From CAVOAK01 sp963664465 (GTDB taxonomy: Bacteria > Pseudomonadota > Alphaproteobacteria > UBA8366 > CAVOAK01), in contig CAXXSU010000009.1 in assembly GCA_963664465.2 (NCBI GenBank), forward strand, positions 4,767 to 68,766: DNA of 64,000 bases, written 5' to 3'. Shown one piece after another: positions 27,737-36,911 of the stretch. Under the pieces are notes generated by a model, which worked only from the letters and a program-made list of their open reading frames with translations, ran no database searches and was not told the origin of the DNA. The position numbers were made by a program, and so were the translations under genes. Position 1 is the first letter of the stretch, and the number at the start of each line of letters is the position of its first letter.

Positions 27737-28057
27737 ATGAGCAGCGTAAAAGTGAATGACGAAGATTTCGAAGCCAATGTGCTGAAGAACGAGAATCCCG
27801 TTCTTGTTGACTTTTGGGCCGAGTGGTGTGGTCCCTGCAAGACGATTGCGCCGGCACTTGAGGAGATTGCCGGTGACTTGGCCGGTCGCCTTACAATCGC
27901 GAAACTGAATATCGACGACAACCCTCATACGCCCGCCAAGTATGGCGTGCGGGGCATTCCCACGCTGATGCTGTTCAAGGAAGGTCAGGTGGCGGCGACT
28001 AAGGTCGGTGCCTTGCCAAAGAGCCAGCTGGCCGAGTGGGTGGAATCCGTCCTCTAA
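27737..28057 (+). CDS. trxA: Thioredoxin
   Basis: The 106-residue protein has the redox motif in DFWAEWCGPCKTIAPAL, the cis-Pro loop GIPTLMLFK and a C-terminal helix. GGAGGACAAGGCT precedes ATG 27737. It lies 70 bp after addA on the same strand, the usual end of this cluster in alphaproteobacteria, and supplies reducing power in the cytoplasm. Confidence 0.96.
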   Translation: MSSVKVNDEDFEANVLKNENPVLVDFWAEWCGPCKTIAPALEEIAGDLAGRLTIAKLNIDDNPHTPAKYGVRGIPTLMLFKEGQVAATKVGALPKSQLAEWVESVL

Positions 28058-28109
28058 CCATTCCCGGTAAGAGCGCCCGACGCGCAACGCTGCCGCTGAG
28101 AAGAGCCGT

Positions 28110-28895
28110 TTAGCCCGTCGTCGTATTGCGACTGCCGTATTTATCTTCAAAGCGGTGCATGACTTCGAGAAGCTCTGACGGCAGGCGTGATTGACCCTCC
28201 TGTCGGATCGGATTTGGGATGCCGTAGAGCACCTCGGCGATGGCTCCGGTTATGCAGGCCAAAGTATCGGAATCGCCGCCCAGCGACACGGCGTTGCGGA
28301 TCGCATCCTCGAAATCCTCCGCGTCGAGTGCGCATATGATTGCCGGGGGCACTGTACCTTGGCACGATACGTCGAAGGCGTAGCCTGGTCTGATCGCGTC
28401 GACTGTGTTGTCGAGGCGGTAATCGAACTGATCGCAGATGTAGGCGCGAATTTTTGCCGCCGATTCTCCGGATAGCGCCAAATATATGCTTGCAGCCACT
28501 GCTTGGGCGCCTTTGATCGCTTCGACGTGGTCGTGGCTTACGATGGCTGTCTGGCGCGCTAGAGCGAGAGCGGACTCTAATGTGTCGGCGGCATAGGCAA
28601 CCGGGCCAACGCGCATTGCCGCGCCGTTGCCCCAACTTCCGTAAGCAGGCGCGTTGTCGGCAGATGCCCATTCGAGAAACATCTGGCCATAGCCACGGTC
28701 GGGATAGCTGCGCACGTAGCCGCGCAGGTAGCGATCGAAAGCACCGCCTGAAAGCAGGCAGTCGGCAATTGCGAGCGTGCAGATCGTATCGTCGGTGAAG
28801 GTGGCGCTTGGGTGAAAGAAGGCAAATTCCTTCGATTTGATCGGCGTCGTCTCGTAGACCGAGCCGACGATGTCGCCGATGACAGCTCCCAGCAT
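28110..28895 (-). CDS. ADP-ribosylglycohydrolase family protein
   Basis: This protein of about 261 residues has an ADPRH fold: MLGAVIGDIVGSVYE at the start, the metal-binding ATFTDDTICTLA, GSWGNGAAMRVGPVA, VSHDHVEAIKGAQA and SLGGDSDTLACITGAIAE near the end, so both di-magnesium Asp clusters are present. It should cleave ADP-ribose from a protein or small molecule; no partner ADP-ribosyltransferase (such as DraT) is nearby. ATG 28895 is preferred, but a TTG at 28910 overlaps the folC stop (TTGA), so the gene is the last cistron of the leftward operon. Confidence 0.85.
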   Translation of the reverse strand: MLGAVIGDIVGSVYETTPIKSKEFAFFHPSATFTDDTICTLAIADCLLSGGAFDRYLRGYVRSYPDRGYGQMFLEWASADNAPAYGSWGNGAAMRVGPVAYAADTLESALALARQTAIVSHDHVEAIKGAQAVAASIYLALSGESAAKIRAYICDQFDYRLDNTVDAIRPGYAFDVSCQGTVPPAIICALDAEDFEDAIRNAVSLGGDSDTLACITGAIAEVLYGIPNPIRQEGQSRLPSELLEVMHRFEDKYGSRNTTTG

Positions 28896-28906
28896 TTGGT
28901 CCGTCC

Positions 28907-30199
28907 TCAACCGTTCTCGGCCAGGACAATACCTGCCAGATAGAGTGATCCGCAGATCAACACGCGCGCAGAGCCTGCTTGGCCGTCGGCCAGTTGTTGA
29001 AGCGCTGCATCGACGCTCTCGGCGGACTTTGCCTCAATCCCCAAGCGCATCGCTGTCCGGGAAATTTCGTCGGCAAGCAGGCTGTTCTCCTCGCCAGGGA
29101 TCGTCACGGCCCGTAGGCGTGTGACGTATGGAACGAGTGGCCGGAGAAAACTCTCGGGCTGCTTGCTGTTGAGCATGCCAAACACGAGATGCAGCGGGCG
29201 GTCGCTCCAGTCGCCCGCTGCTGACGCCAAGGCTGTCGCGGCCGCTTCATTGTGCCCGCCGTCGAGCCAAAGCTCCCAATCTGGCGGTAACAGCGACCTC
29301 AGCCGGCCGCTTTCCAAGTGTTGCATGCGGCCCGGCCACTCAGCGATGGCAAGTCCGTTCTTTATTGCATCATCGGGAATTTCGAAGCCGTGAAGACTGT
29401 CGGCCAGGGCGATAGCCGTGCCGGCATTCTCAATCTGGTAGAGGCCATGAAGGGCTAATACCGGGGCTACCAGTTCTCGTGAGGGTGACGAGTATGCAAC
29501 CCCGTGCGACCCGTTCACGGTGCGGGGCTCGGTCTGCCATTCTACACCTGCACGAAAGAGCGGCGCATCGACCTGGTCGGCATAGTCAGAGATTACTTGT
29601 GCCGCTACAGCGGATTGCGGGCCAACGATCGACGGTACGCCCGATTTCTGGATCGCCGCCTTCTCAAAGGCAATTTCAGCAAGGCCATCTCCGAGGAATT
29701 GCATATGGTCCATGGAGACCGGTGTGATGGCGGTTGCGTGCGGCCGGTCGACGACCGTTGTTGCATCGAAGCGTCCTCCCAGCCCGCACTCGAGCAACAA
29801 TATGTCCGCTGGTTTCCGCGCAAAGGCGCAAAACGCCGCGGCGGTTGTGATTTCGAAGTACGTAATGGGCTGACCGTCGTTTACACGCTCGCAATGATCG
29901 AGTATTTCGGCCAGCGCCTCCTCGTCGATCAGCTTGCCTGCGATCCTGATGCGTTCGTTGAAGTGAACCAGATGCGGCGATGTATAGACATGTACCGCAA
30001 GGTCGGCGGCTTCGAGAATCGCGCGGAGAAAGGCGATGGTGGAGCCCTTGCCGTTGGTGCCGGCAATGTGGACGACCGGCGGCAGCTGGTTTTGCGGCCG
30101 GCCAAGGGCGTCGAGAAGCGCCAGGACGCGGTCGAGAGCGAGGTCGATCACCTTCGGGTGAAGGGTAAGCAACCGGGCGAGAATCGCATCACTTTTCAT
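28907..30199 (-). CDS. folC: Bifunctional folylpolyglutamate/dihydrofolate synthase
   Basis: This Mur-ligase-fold enzyme of about 430 residues adds glutamates to folates. It has the P-loop HIAGTNGKGSTIAFLRAIL, YTSPHLVHFNERIRI, LLECGLGGRFDATTVV, ITPVSMDHMQFLG and WLDGGHNEAA. ATG 30199 (MKSDAIL) has GGAGGTG about 11 bases upstream; ATG 30220 is an alternative. It follows accD in a pattern (trpB-trpA-accD-folC) common in alphaproteobacteria. Confidence 0.93.
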   Translation of the reverse strand: MKSDAILARLLTLHPKVIDLALDRVLALLDALGRPQNQLPPVVHIAGTNGKGSTIAFLRAILEAADLAVHVYTSPHLVHFNERIRIAGKLIDEEALAEILDHCERVNDGQPITYFEITTAAAFCAFARKPADILLLECGLGGRFDATTVVDRPHATAITPVSMDHMQFLGDGLAEIAFEKAAIQKSGVPSIVGPQSAVAAQVISDYADQVDAPLFRAGVEWQTEPRTVNGSHGVAYSSPSRELVAPVLALHGLYQIENAGTAIALADSLHGFEIPDDAIKNGLAIAEWPGRMQHLESGRLRSLLPPDWELWLDGGHNEAAATALASAAGDWSDRPLHLVFGMLNSKQPESFLRPLVPYVTRLRAVTIPGEENSLLADEISRTAMRLGIEAKSAESVDAALQQLADGQAGSARVLICGSLYLAGIVLAENG

Positions 30200-30230
30200 T
30201 GCCGGTGCCACCTCCGACATTGGTGAGTAT

Positions 30231-31163
30231 TCAGGTCTTGGCGATCTCTGCGGGACTGGGCTTGTTCGCACCGGCGGACTTTTCGGGTGCGAGCGGCACG
30301 ACTTCTCCTGCCGGCCGCGGGTGGCGGATTAGGCCGATGAGTCGGACAAGCGTGTCGCGTAGCTCTTTTCGCGGCACGACCATGTCGACAATGCCGTGCT
30401 CCAATAGATATTCGGCACGCTGAAATCCATTCGGCAATGTCTCGCGCACGGTCTGCTCGATGACGCGCGCACCGGCAAATCCGATCATCGCGCCAGGCTC
30501 GGCCAAGTGAATGTCGCCCAGCATGGCGAAACTCGCGGACACACCGCCCGTTGTCGGGTCCGTTAGCACGACGATATAGGGCAACCCCGCCTCTCTAACC
30601 TCTTCTACCGCGATAACGGTTCGCGGCAGCTGCATCAGCGAAAGTGCGCCTTCCTGCATGCGCGCACCTCCGGATGCAGTGACGACGATGAGCGGCGCTT
30701 CCTGAACTATTGCCAGCCGGGCGGCGGCTATGAAGCCCTCGCCAACCGCAATCCCCATGGATCCGCCCATAAAATCGAAACTAAGCGTCGCCACAACGAC
30801 GTTGATTCCACCCATGGAACCGTGAGCAACGATGATGCCGTCGTCTTCGCCGGTTTTGCTCCGCGCCTCCTTGATGCGATCGGTGTAGCGTTTGCTGTCA
30901 CGAAACTTGAGCGGATCCGGTGTGGATTTGGGCAACTCGATGCGTTGGTACTCGCCATCGTCGAATAGCATTTCAAGGCGTTTGTTCATCGGCAGTCGAA
31001 GATGATGACCGCAGTGCTGGCAGACATGCAATTCCGCGTCGAGATCGCGATGGAATATCATCTGGCCACAGTTGCCGCATTTGCACCACAGGTTGTCGGG
31101 GACGTCCTGCTTCTTGACGAGGGCGCGAATTTTCGGCCTAACAAAGCTGGTCAACCAATTCAT
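30231..31163 (-). CDS. accD: Acetyl-CoA carboxylase carboxyltransferase subunit beta
   Basis: The 310-residue protein has an N-terminal four-Cys zinc ribbon (CKCGNCGQMIF ... VCQHCGHH) and a crotonase-like carboxyltransferase core with SFDFMGGSMGIAVGE, VTASGGARMQEGALSLMQ and DPTTGGVSASFAMLGD. With AccA it transfers carboxyl from biotin to acetyl-CoA, the committed step of fatty-acid synthesis. Its ATG overlaps the trpA stop (ATGA at 31160-31163). Confidence 0.96.
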   Translation of the reverse strand: MNWLTSFVRPKIRALVKKQDVPDNLWCKCGNCGQMIFHRDLDAELHVCQHCGHHLRLPMNKRLEMLFDDGEYQRIELPKSTPDPLKFRDSKRYTDRIKEARSKTGEDDGIIVAHGSMGGINVVVATLSFDFMGGSMGIAVGEGFIAAARLAIVQEAPLIVVTASGGARMQEGALSLMQLPRTVIAVEEVREAGLPYIVVLTDPTTGGVSASFAMLGDIHLAEPGAMIGFAGARVIEQTVRETLPNGFQRAEYLLEHGIVDMVVPRKELRDTLVRLIGLIRHPRPAGEVVPLAPEKSAGANKPSPAEIAKT

Positions 31164-32014
31164 CTGTTGCTCACTTCCGCAGTCCCTCTGACACCTTGAG
31201 CGAGTTCAGAAACGAAACTCAGGACGTTTGTTACGAGGTTAGGTTTGGCGCGACCCGAACCGTCGAGCTGCGCGGCAATCTTGTCGACTATTGAGGAGCC
31301 AACGACTGCGGCGTCCGCAACGCCCGCGATCACCGCCGCCTGCTTGGCTGTTTTGATGCCAAATCCAACGGCGATCGGCAGCTCAGTGTGGCGTCGCAAC
31401 CTTTCAACGGCGAGACGTACAGCGTCCTCGGGCACCGACTTTGTTCCGGTGATTCCCATGACCGACACGTAGTAGATGAATCCATTGGAGTTTGCGAGGA
31501 CGGTTGGCAACCGCTCATCGTCCGTTGTCGGGGTGGCGAGGCGGATGAAGTTGACACCGGCGTCCAGCGCTGGAAGGCAAAGTTCCGGATCTTCTTCTGG
31601 TGGCAGATCGACCACGATTAATCCATCGACGCCGGCCGCGCGCGCATCGCTAAGAAATTGCTCAACACCGTAGATGTAAATTGGATTGAAATACCCCATC
31701 AGGACGAGCGGTGTCTTGTTGTCGCTGGCACGAAATGCTTGCGCCAACTCCAGGGTCTTGACCATGCTTGCGCCGGCGCTAAGTGCCCGGAGCGATGAGG
31801 CCTGGATGACAGGGCCATCGGCCATTGGGTCGGTGAATGGCATGCCGAGTTCGATAAGGTCTGCGCCCGCATTGGCGAGGCCAAGGACGAGTTCGCGCGA
31901 CGTTTCTGGATCGGGATCGCCTGCTGTGACAAAGGTGATAAGACCGCCGCGGTTCTCCGTCTTGAGCAGCTCGAAACGTCCTCGAATCCGGCCAGAATCC
32001 GGCGGCCGCGTCAT
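31160..32014 (-). CDS. trpA: Tryptophan synthase alpha subunit
   Basis: The 284-residue TIM barrel has ITFVTAGDPDPETS, LIELGMPFTDPMADGPVIQ (catalytic Glu and Asp region), LVLMGYFNPIYIYG, VDLPPEEDPEL, and YYVSVMGITGTKSV. It releases indole from indole-3-glycerol phosphate and channels it to TrpB. Its ATG overlaps the trpB stop (ATGA), so the subunits are translationally coupled. Confidence 0.96.
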   Translation of the reverse strand: MTRPPDSGRIRGRFELLKTENRGGLITFVTAGDPDPETSRELVLGLANAGADLIELGMPFTDPMADGPVIQASSLRALSAGASMVKTLELAQAFRASDNKTPLVLMGYFNPIYIYGVEQFLSDARAAGVDGLIVVDLPPEEDPELCLPALDAGVNFIRLATPTTDDERLPTVLANSNGFIYYVSVMGITGTKSVPEDAVRLAVERLRRHTELPIAVGFGIKTAKQAAVIAGVADAAVVGSSIVDKIAAQLDGSGRAKPNLVTNVLSFVSELAQGVRGTAEVSNR

Positions 32015-33222
32015 AAATCGGCACCGAGCAGTTCGGCAACCGTGAAGATGTCTTTGTCGCCACGGCCACACATGTTCATGCAGATGATGTGCTCCGGCGA
32101 AAGTTGTGGCGCGATCTTGGCCACGTGGGCCAACGCATGCGCCGGCTCCAATGCCGGAATTATTCCTTCGAGGCGCGAACATAGCTGAAAAGCCTCAAGC
32201 GCCTCCTTGTCGGTGGCCGAGACGTACTCGGCGCGGCCGCTTTCCTTCAACCAGGCATGCTCGGGCCCGATCCCTGGATAGTCGAGACCAGCCGAGATCG
32301 AGTGCGCCTCATTGATTTGGCCATCGTCATTCTGCAGCAGATAGGTGCGATTTCCGTGCAGGACGCCTGGCCGACCGCCGGTCAGGGAAGCCGCGTGGCG
32401 TCCGGAGTCGATTCCTTCGCCCGCAGCCTCCACGCCGATGATGCGAACGTCGGTATCGTCCAGGAACGGATGAAACAAGCCAATCGCATTCGAGCCGCCA
32501 CCAATGCAGGCCACCAGCGTATCCGGCAATCGACCCTCTGCTTCCATCATTTGACCGCGCACCTCGTGACCGATAACAGACTGGAAGTCGCGGACCATCG
32601 CTGGGTAGGGGTGCGGTCCGGCGACCGTACCGATGATGTAGAAGGTATCCTCCACATTGGCGACCCAGTCACGCAACGCTTCGTTCATGGCATCTTTGAG
32701 CGTGGCCGAGCCGCTGGTCACTGATTTCACCTCCGCGCCCAGCAGCTTCATGCGAAAAACGTTCGGTTTTTGCCTCTCGATATCTACTTCGCCCATGTAG
32801 ACGGTACACGGCAGGTTGAAGAGAGCGCACACGGTTGCCGCAGCGACACCATGTTGGCCTGCTCCGGTCTCCGCGATTATGCGCGTCTTACGCATGCGGC
32901 TCGCGAGCAAGATCTGGCCGATGCAATTGTTGATCTTATGGGCGCCTGTATGGTTCAGCTCGTCGCGTTTGAAATATAGTTTGGCGCCACCGAAATGCTC
33001 GGTCAGGCGGCGAGCGAGGTAGAGCGGTGACGGCCGTCCAATATAGTGTTTGTGGTAATACTCAAGCTCCTTGTGGAACTCGGGGTCCTGGCTCGCCGCT
33101 GCATAAGCCTGCTCAACCGCGAGAACCAATGGCATCAGAGTCTCGGCGACGAAGCGGCCGCCGAAGATGCCAAAGTGCCCGCTTTCGTCGGGTCCGCTGC
33201 GAAACGTGTTGGGCTGTTGCAT
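32011..33222 (-). CDS. trpB: Tryptophan synthase beta subunit
   Basis: The 403-residue PLP enzyme shows FGGRFVAETLMP, the PLP-lysine motif ELNHTGAHKINNCIGQ, AETGAGQHGVAAAT, the phosphate-binding CIGGGSNAIGLFHPF and ICMNMCGRGDKDI. It joins indole with serine to give tryptophan. A 154-bp gap separates it from trpF; that gap contains repeated GTGTGCGCG segments but no gene. Confidence 0.97.
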   Translation of the reverse strand: MQQPNTFRSGPDESGHFGIFGGRFVAETLMPLVLAVEQAYAAASQDPEFHKELEYYHKHYIGRPSPLYLARRLTEHFGGAKLYFKRDELNHTGAHKINNCIGQILLASRMRKTRIIAETGAGQHGVAAATVCALFNLPCTVYMGEVDIERQKPNVFRMKLLGAEVKSVTSGSATLKDAMNEALRDWVANVEDTFYIIGTVAGPHPYPAMVRDFQSVIGHEVRGQMMEAEGRLPDTLVACIGGGSNAIGLFHPFLDDTDVRIIGVEAAGEGIDSGRHAASLTGGRPGVLHGNRTYLLQNDDGQINEAHSISAGLDYPGIGPEHAWLKESGRAEYVSATDKEALEAFQLCSRLEGIIPALEPAHALAHVAKIAPQLSPEHIICMNMCGRGDKDIFTVAELLGADL

Positions 33223-33376
33223 GCCCTATCCTGTCCACTTTCCTTGTGTGCGCGCTTTGTGTGCGCGACTTGTGCGCCGCGTCGGGCAAAAACCGCTCTG
33301 CCCAAATGTTGCGAGAATGGCGTATTAGCGTAACGCCTGACCAGTTGTCTACCGGCGTTAAATGCCTCGGATCACG

Positions 33377-34021
33377 CTAAAGCGCAGCGACAGCCGCCAG
33401 GAACGAGCTGATTTTAGCCGGATTTTTGCGGCCCGGCTGATCCTCGACACCGGATGAGCAATCGACCACGCTTGCGCCGGTACGTGCGACGGCCTCTGAC
33501 ACGTTGGTTGTCGTGAGGCCGCCCGCGAGCATCCAGGGCAGCGGCCAGTCATGTCCGGAAAGCAGCTGCCAGTCAAAGGCTCGGGCGTTTCCGCCGGGAA
33601 GGGCGTTTTCGATGTCTTTTGGCGGCTTTGCATCGAACAGCAACCAGTCGGCAATGCCGAAATATCCCTCGGCAGCCTTCAGGTCTGTGCTCGACGTAAT
33701 AGAAATCACCTTCATAACCGCCCGCTCCGTGCGGGCTTTGAGCGCTGCAACGCGTTCCGGCGTCTCCGCGCCATGGAGTTGCAGTAAGTCCAGCGAAGCA
33801 CCGTCTACAGCGACGTCGATTAGCGCGTCGTCGGCATCGACGAACATGCCGACTTTGCAAACGCTTGGCGGAACTGGCCGGGCAAGTAGCCGCGCCTGGT
33901 CAATCGAAACTGCGCGGGGGCTCCGCCCATAAAACACCAGGCCGACATGGCTCGCTCCACCGTCGATCGCTGTATCCATGGCGAGCGGATCGTTTATCCC
34001 GCAAATCTTTGCAGTGACCAT
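33377..34021 (-). CDS. trpF: Phosphoribosylanthranilate isomerase
   Basis: The 214-residue TIM barrel has KICGINDPLAMDTA with the catalytic Cys, GLVFYGRSPRAVS, LLQLHGAETPERV, LLFDAKP with the catalytic Asp, and MLAGGLTTTNV. It performs the Amadori rearrangement in tryptophan synthesis. ATG 34021 is chosen; pyrF ends 13 bp upstream. Confidence 0.94.
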   Translation of the reverse strand: MVTAKICGINDPLAMDTAIDGGASHVGLVFYGRSPRAVSIDQARLLARPVPPSVCKVGMFVDADDALIDVAVDGASLDLLQLHGAETPERVAALKARTERAVMKVISITSSTDLKAAEGYFGIADWLLFDAKPPKDIENALPGGNARAFDWQLLSGHDWPLPWMLAGGLTTTNVSEAVARTGASVVDCSSGVEDQPGRKNPAKISSFLAAVAAL

Positions 34022-34034
34022 CGCGTGTCGTTGC

Positions 34035-34787
34035 TTATCCGGCCTCGATACCGGCGATAATTTCACGCACGGCGGCTACCGGGTCGGACGCCGATGTGAT
34101 CGCACGCCCAATGACGAGGTAGTCGGCGCCGGCGGCGAGCGCCAGTCCCGGAGTGGCGATGGCCTTCTGGTCGTTTGATGCGGCACCGGCGGGTCTGATG
34201 CCAGGTACGACAAGCGTAAATTCCGCACCGCATGCCTTGCGGATTTCGCCGATCGCAACCGGTGAACAGACAACGCCGTCGAGTCCGCATTCCTGCGCTA
34301 AACATGCGAGGCGTACCGCCTGATCCGTGGTCGAATGTCCCTGCCCCGTCGCGGCAATATCCGCCTCGTCGAAGCTCGTCAGCACAGTTACGGCGATCAC
34401 ATGCGGTCGCGCCACACCGGCCGTCTCTGCCATCTCCCCGGCCGCCTCGGCTGCCGCGCGCAACATCTCCGCACCGCCCAGTCCGTGGACGTTCAGCATA
34501 AGCGGCGCCAACGGCACTATGGCTCGGACCGCGCCCGCAACCGTATTCGGAATGTCGTGAAACTTGAAGTCGAGGAAGAAGGGGATTTTGCCGAATGCAA
34601 TTTCCCGCACACCTTGGGGGCCATGTGCATTAAAGAATTCAAGGCCGATCTTGACGCCGCCGACGTGTCCGCCGAGCGCATCCGTCAATGTCTTCGCGCG
34701 CTCCAGGTCGGTCGTGTCGAGCGCAACTAAAATGTGCTCGGCTGCCCAGGATTGCGGCGCGGCATGCTCCTGCAACTTGGCAATCAT
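34035..34787 (-). CDS. pyrF: Orotidine 5'-phosphate decarboxylase
   Basis: The 250-residue enzyme shows ILVALDTTDLERA, GVKIGLEFF and the catalytic charge network in FLDFKFHDIPNTV (Asp-Lys-His-Asp), plus LVVPGIRPAGA and YLVIGRAIT at the phosphate site. It makes UMP, the last step of de novo pyrimidine synthesis. ATG 34787 is the first codon fitting the family N terminus. Confidence 0.95.
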   Translation of the reverse strand: MIAKLQEHAAPQSWAAEHILVALDTTDLERAKTLTDALGGHVGGVKIGLEFFNAHGPQGVREIAFGKIPFFLDFKFHDIPNTVAGAVRAIVPLAPLMLNVHGLGGAEMLRAAAEAAGEMAETAGVARPHVIAVTVLTSFDEADIAATGQGHSTTDQAVRLACLAQECGLDGVVCSPVAIGEIRKACGAEFTLVVPGIRPAGAASNDQKAIATPGLALAAGADYLVIGRAITSASDPVAAVREIIAGIEAG

Positions 34788-34869
34788 CGGCAGTGTTCTA
34801 CACTGATTGGATGGGCGACGGAAGGACCGGAGGCCCTGAGGCCCTGAGGTATGGTCGCTCCTGAACGCT

Positions 34870-36072
34870 TCAGTCATCGATGCGCGGTGCCAATCGTTCG
34901 ATTTCGCTGCAAGCAAAGACGAGGTGATAGAGCGTGGACGCGGGCATGGCCTCCACCATGCTCGTGCCGTCGGGTCGACGGTGCTCGCACCAGGCGCCAG
35001 GCGCCGATTCGGACAGGTGATCACGTAGTAGCATTGCGAGCGCGCCGTCGAGCCTTATTTCCGCCTTCAAATCCCCTGCCAGAGCCCAACGCGCCGCATG
35101 TGCCTTCAGTGCCTCTGCCTGCGGCCATACACGGTGGCTCGATTTAGTCTGCTTGCCGTCACAGTCGACCTCATCAAAGACCCGGCCGCTTTGTGCGTCG
35201 ATGCCGTGTTCGACAGCAAATCGATAGAGTTGATCTGCCATTGCCGAGACGTCAGCGCTGGCGCCGGCGAGCTCATTGAAGCGACTCAACAGCCATACCC
35301 ATTCGAAGTGATGGCCGGGCTCAACCTGTCGCCCTGCAAGCGAAGACAACGGTTTAAGGTCAGCAGTGAAGTACTCACGGAGGCTGCCGTCGACGATGAA
35401 CCGATCCTTTGCCAACGTGATCAGCGCTGCTGCACGATTTAGATATCCGTCATCACCGGTTGCATCATGGAGAGCCATCAACGCTTCAAGGAGGTGCATA
35501 TGCGGATTTTGTCGGCGCGGCTGTTGAGAAGCGCTCCCGTCGGCGGCCAAACCTTCGCCAAATCCGCCGTTGGCTTTGTCGGCAAGTGTCGTGTCAAGGA
35601 AGTCGAGTGTCGATTCGGCCAAAGCGAGAACCGTCTTGTCGCCCGATGCCCTGTACAGCCAAGCCAGGGCAAAGATTACAAAGGCCTGATCATAGAACTC
35701 GCATCTGGCGTCGAGATTCGTGCCGTCGCGGCGTACGCTGTGACGCCAGCCACCGTCCAGACGATAGTGAGCGACCAAAAATTTGAACCCGTGCTGCGCG
35801 GTTTCGAGCGCGCTATCGAGCAGACCGCCAATGCAAGCCTGCGAGAAAACATATATCTGTCGCGCCTGGACAATGAGCCTTTTCCCGTCGCTCAAGATCG
35901 GCCGGCAATCGAGGTCAAGCCGTTCGTGAAATCCACCGCTCTCGCGGTCAATGCCGTGTTGCTGCCAAAAAGGGAGCGTTCGCTCGTAGAGCCAATCGTG
36001 GAGTCGCTGCTGCGCCGCTGCGGTCCCGCACACCTCTTCGACCCCGCTGGCTGTGCTGTCGTTTCGGTTCAT
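34870..36072 (-). CDS. N-acylglucosamine 2-epimerase (AGE) family protein
   Basis: The 400-residue (alpha/alpha)6-barrel protein has WRHSVRRDGTNLDARCEFYDQAF, NPHMHLLEALMALHDATG, EPGHHFEWVWLLSRF and a C-terminal SHRVWPQAEALKAHAARW, carrying the His and Glu residues of AGE-type epimerases and aldose-ketose isomerases. Possible activities are mannose isomerase, mannose-6-phosphate isomerase-like or epimerase; the sequence does not decide. A short GCCCTGAG duplication follows the gene near 34833-34848. Confidence 0.85.
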   Translation of the reverse strand: MNRNDSTASGVEEVCGTAAAQQRLHDWLYERTLPFWQQHGIDRESGGFHERLDLDCRPILSDGKRLIVQARQIYVFSQACIGGLLDSALETAQHGFKFLVAHYRLDGGWRHSVRRDGTNLDARCEFYDQAFVIFALAWLYRASGDKTVLALAESTLDFLDTTLADKANGGFGEGLAADGSASQQPRRQNPHMHLLEALMALHDATGDDGYLNRAAALITLAKDRFIVDGSLREYFTADLKPLSSLAGRQVEPGHHFEWVWLLSRFNELAGASADVSAMADQLYRFAVEHGIDAQSGRVFDEVDCDGKQTKSSHRVWPQAEALKAHAARWALAGDLKAEIRLDGALAMLLRDHLSESAPGAWCEHRRPDGTSMVEAMPASTLYHLVFACSEIERLAPRIDD

Positions 36073-36095
36073 CGAATACGATCGTGTGCTGCGCT

Positions 36096-36392
36096 TCAGG
36101 AGCCCGCTGGCGCGGTCTTATCTGGCCGTAGGGCAGGCATTTGATTTTCGCGGGCTGCAAGTTTCTCGCGTGCGCGACGTCGCAAGCGTCTTCGTACGCC
36201 GTTGTACCACGCGGCGACGGCCCCGATCAGGAACCCGAGGACCAACGAGCCCAAAGCAATGAGGTAAACTGGAGAATCGATCACCAGTGGTAGCGGCCAA
36301 AGATGAACCTCGGCCAATTGCCGGTTAGAGACCGCGAACAGAACTGCCGCGAGTGTGACCGACAGCACGAGTACCCAACGTAGAAGCCGCAT
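36096..36392 (-). CDS. LapA-domain inner-membrane protein (DUF1049)
   Basis: The 98-residue protein has two hydrophobic helices (LLRWVLVLSVTLAAVLFAVS and VYLIALGSLVLGFLIGAVAA) joined by NRQLAEVHLWPLPLVIDSP and a basic cytoplasmic tail (RRRLRRRAREKLAAREN). This matches the LapA domain of the LPS assembly regulators. It follows ihfB by 11 bp, as in many Proteobacteria. Confidence 0.85.
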   Translation of the reverse strand: MRLLRWVLVLSVTLAAVLFAVSNRQLAEVHLWPLPLVIDSPVYLIALGSLVLGFLIGAVAAWYNGVRRRLRRRAREKLAARENQMPALRPDKTAPAGS

Positions 36393-36403
36393 AGGCAGGC
36401 CGA

Positions 36404-36685
36404 TCAGTTGGCGTTGATCAGCTCTCGCAGTTGCTTCCCGGTCTTGAAGAAGGGAATGACCTTCGGTGCGACTTGAACCGGTTCACCGGTTCGCGGATTT
36501 CGTCCAGTGCGCGCGCCGCGGTGTTTTACCGAAAAAGCACCAAATCCGCGAAGTTCAACCCGATCCCCACGGCCAAGCGCCGCAGCAACCTCATCAAATA
36601 TTGTCGCCACGATACGCTCGACGTCCCGCTGATAGAGGTGGGGATTCCGCTCCGCAATTTTGAGTATGAGTTCCGATTTGGTCAT
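36404..36685 (-). CDS. ihfB: Integration host factor subunit beta
   Basis: The 93-residue DNA-bending protein reads MTKSELILKIAERNPHLYQ, VELRGFGAFSVKHR and the beta-arm GRNPRTGEPVQVAPKVIPFF with the intercalating Pro. AAGAGG lies upstream of ATG 36685. IHF also assists sigma-54 promoters; rpoN is found in this window at 47077. Confidence 0.95.
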   Translation of the reverse strand: MTKSELILKIAERNPHLYQRDVERIVATIFDEVAAALGRGDRVELRGFGAFSVKHRGARTGRNPRTGEPVQVAPKVIPFFKTGKQLRELINAN

Positions 36686-36911
36686 CTCGAAAACCTCTTC
36701 ATCTCTTTGGGTGCTGATGGCGTAGCGGGCGAACGAGGGAACCAAGGATGCAACCCGAGACCAAGTTCCGAACCGTGCCAAACGGAACCTCAGCCGTCAA
36801 GGAAAAACCTCATTATTTCAATGGCCTGTGGTACGGCGCGATGTGTGGCGCCGCGAACTCAAGCTCATGATCGATTGATCGGGCGCGTTCTGGCGGTCAG
36901 GCGCATGGTGC

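Noticed and set aside
33223..33376. A possible trp attenuator between trpF and trpB
   Set aside because: No Trp-rich leader peptide or terminator/antiterminator pair could be seen; only short GTGTGCGCG repeats.
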